This document shows positions 63,932-64,000 of a stretch of DNA of 64,000 bases, piece after piece. The notes below the pieces were generated by a model. That model had not been told where the DNA came from, made no database searches, and worked only from the letters and a program-made list of their open reading frames with translations. This stretch comes from Niebla homalea (Eukaryota > Ascomycota > Lecanoromycetes > Lecanorales > Ramalinaceae): positions 62,001 through 126,000 of the forward strand of contig JAHGAU010000005.1 of the NCBI GenBank assembly GCA_019925105.1, written 5' to 3'. Made by a program: the position numbers and the translations under genes. Numbering within the stretch: the first letter of the stretch is position 1; every line of letters starts with the position of its first letter.

Positions 63932-64000
63932 ATGACCAACAAGATGAATTCTAGCGACTATTCACCGGGTAGTCCTATCATCGAGAAGATGTCTATCAGC
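63932..64000 (+). CDS. 5' start of a gene cut by the window edge
   Basis: ATG 63932 begins an open frame (MTNKMNSSDYSPGSPIIEKM...) running off the window, preceded by a CA-rich leader (ACTACACCATCC) typical of fungal starts. Too short to identify. Confidence 0.35.
   Translation, partial: MTNKMNSSDYSPGSPIIEKMSIS

Overview
The window is nuclear DNA of a filamentous ascomycete (Pezizomycotina; a Dothideomycete or Eurotiomycete is my guess, not demonstrated). The basis is short 44-105 nt introns with GT..CTGAC/CTGAT..AG signals, fungus-specific families (Pth11/rhodopsin-like membrane proteins, UstYa-like DUF3328 oxidase, DHA1 transporters, APH-type kinases, RlpA/expansin-like secreted protein), and widely spaced genes on both strands. 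The only housekeeping gene recognised is the 3' part of SEY1 at the left edge. Everything else looks like accessory genome.

Layout. 0-2 kb: SEY1 C-terminal part. 3-4.2 kb: broken rhodopsin-like membrane protein. 5.2-22 kb: a dense block of metabolic genes. In order these are an FAD monooxygenase (intact, with a GC-AG intron), an MFS transporter (broken), a 2-oxoglutarate/Fe(II) dioxygenase interrupted by a 734 bp MITE with an exact 8 bp target duplication, a haem-oxygenase-like protein (three frame changes and a stop), a glutamine-synthetase-like protein without its C-terminus, an AMP-dependent acyl/aryl ligase (intact, 8 exons including a 3 nt exon), a carnitine/choline acyltransferase (one frame change) and a DHA1 transporter (intact). 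It reads like a specialised-metabolism locus in partial decay. 24-27 kb: a secreted zinc metallopeptidase and a decayed MetE-like gene.

27-41 kb is gene-poor and unusually rich in tandem repeats (units of 18, 21, 48, 55, 135 and about 214 bp, plus a GATT microsatellite), with only weak coding candidates. 42-49 kb: intact rhodopsin-like protein, F-box remnant, intact expansin-like secreted protein, and an intact Lys/Ala/Ser-rich protein. 50-64 kb: two paralogous APH-family genes (one broken by a 7 bp duplication, one intact) flank a DHA1 transporter pseudogene carrying a second, related inverted-repeat element, an intact UstYa-like oxidase, a second rhodopsin-like gene with one frame change, and a GFA-family zinc protein.

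Many multi-exon genes close perfectly in frame (AMP ligase 1587 nt, transporter 2388 nt, UstYa-like 750 nt, expansin-like 435 nt). General base-calling error is therefore an unlikely explanation for the numerous broken genes, though single-base homopolymer changes (SEY1 tail, acyltransferase) could still be errors. No rRNA, complete tRNA, CRISPR, transposase or reverse transcriptase gene was recognised.
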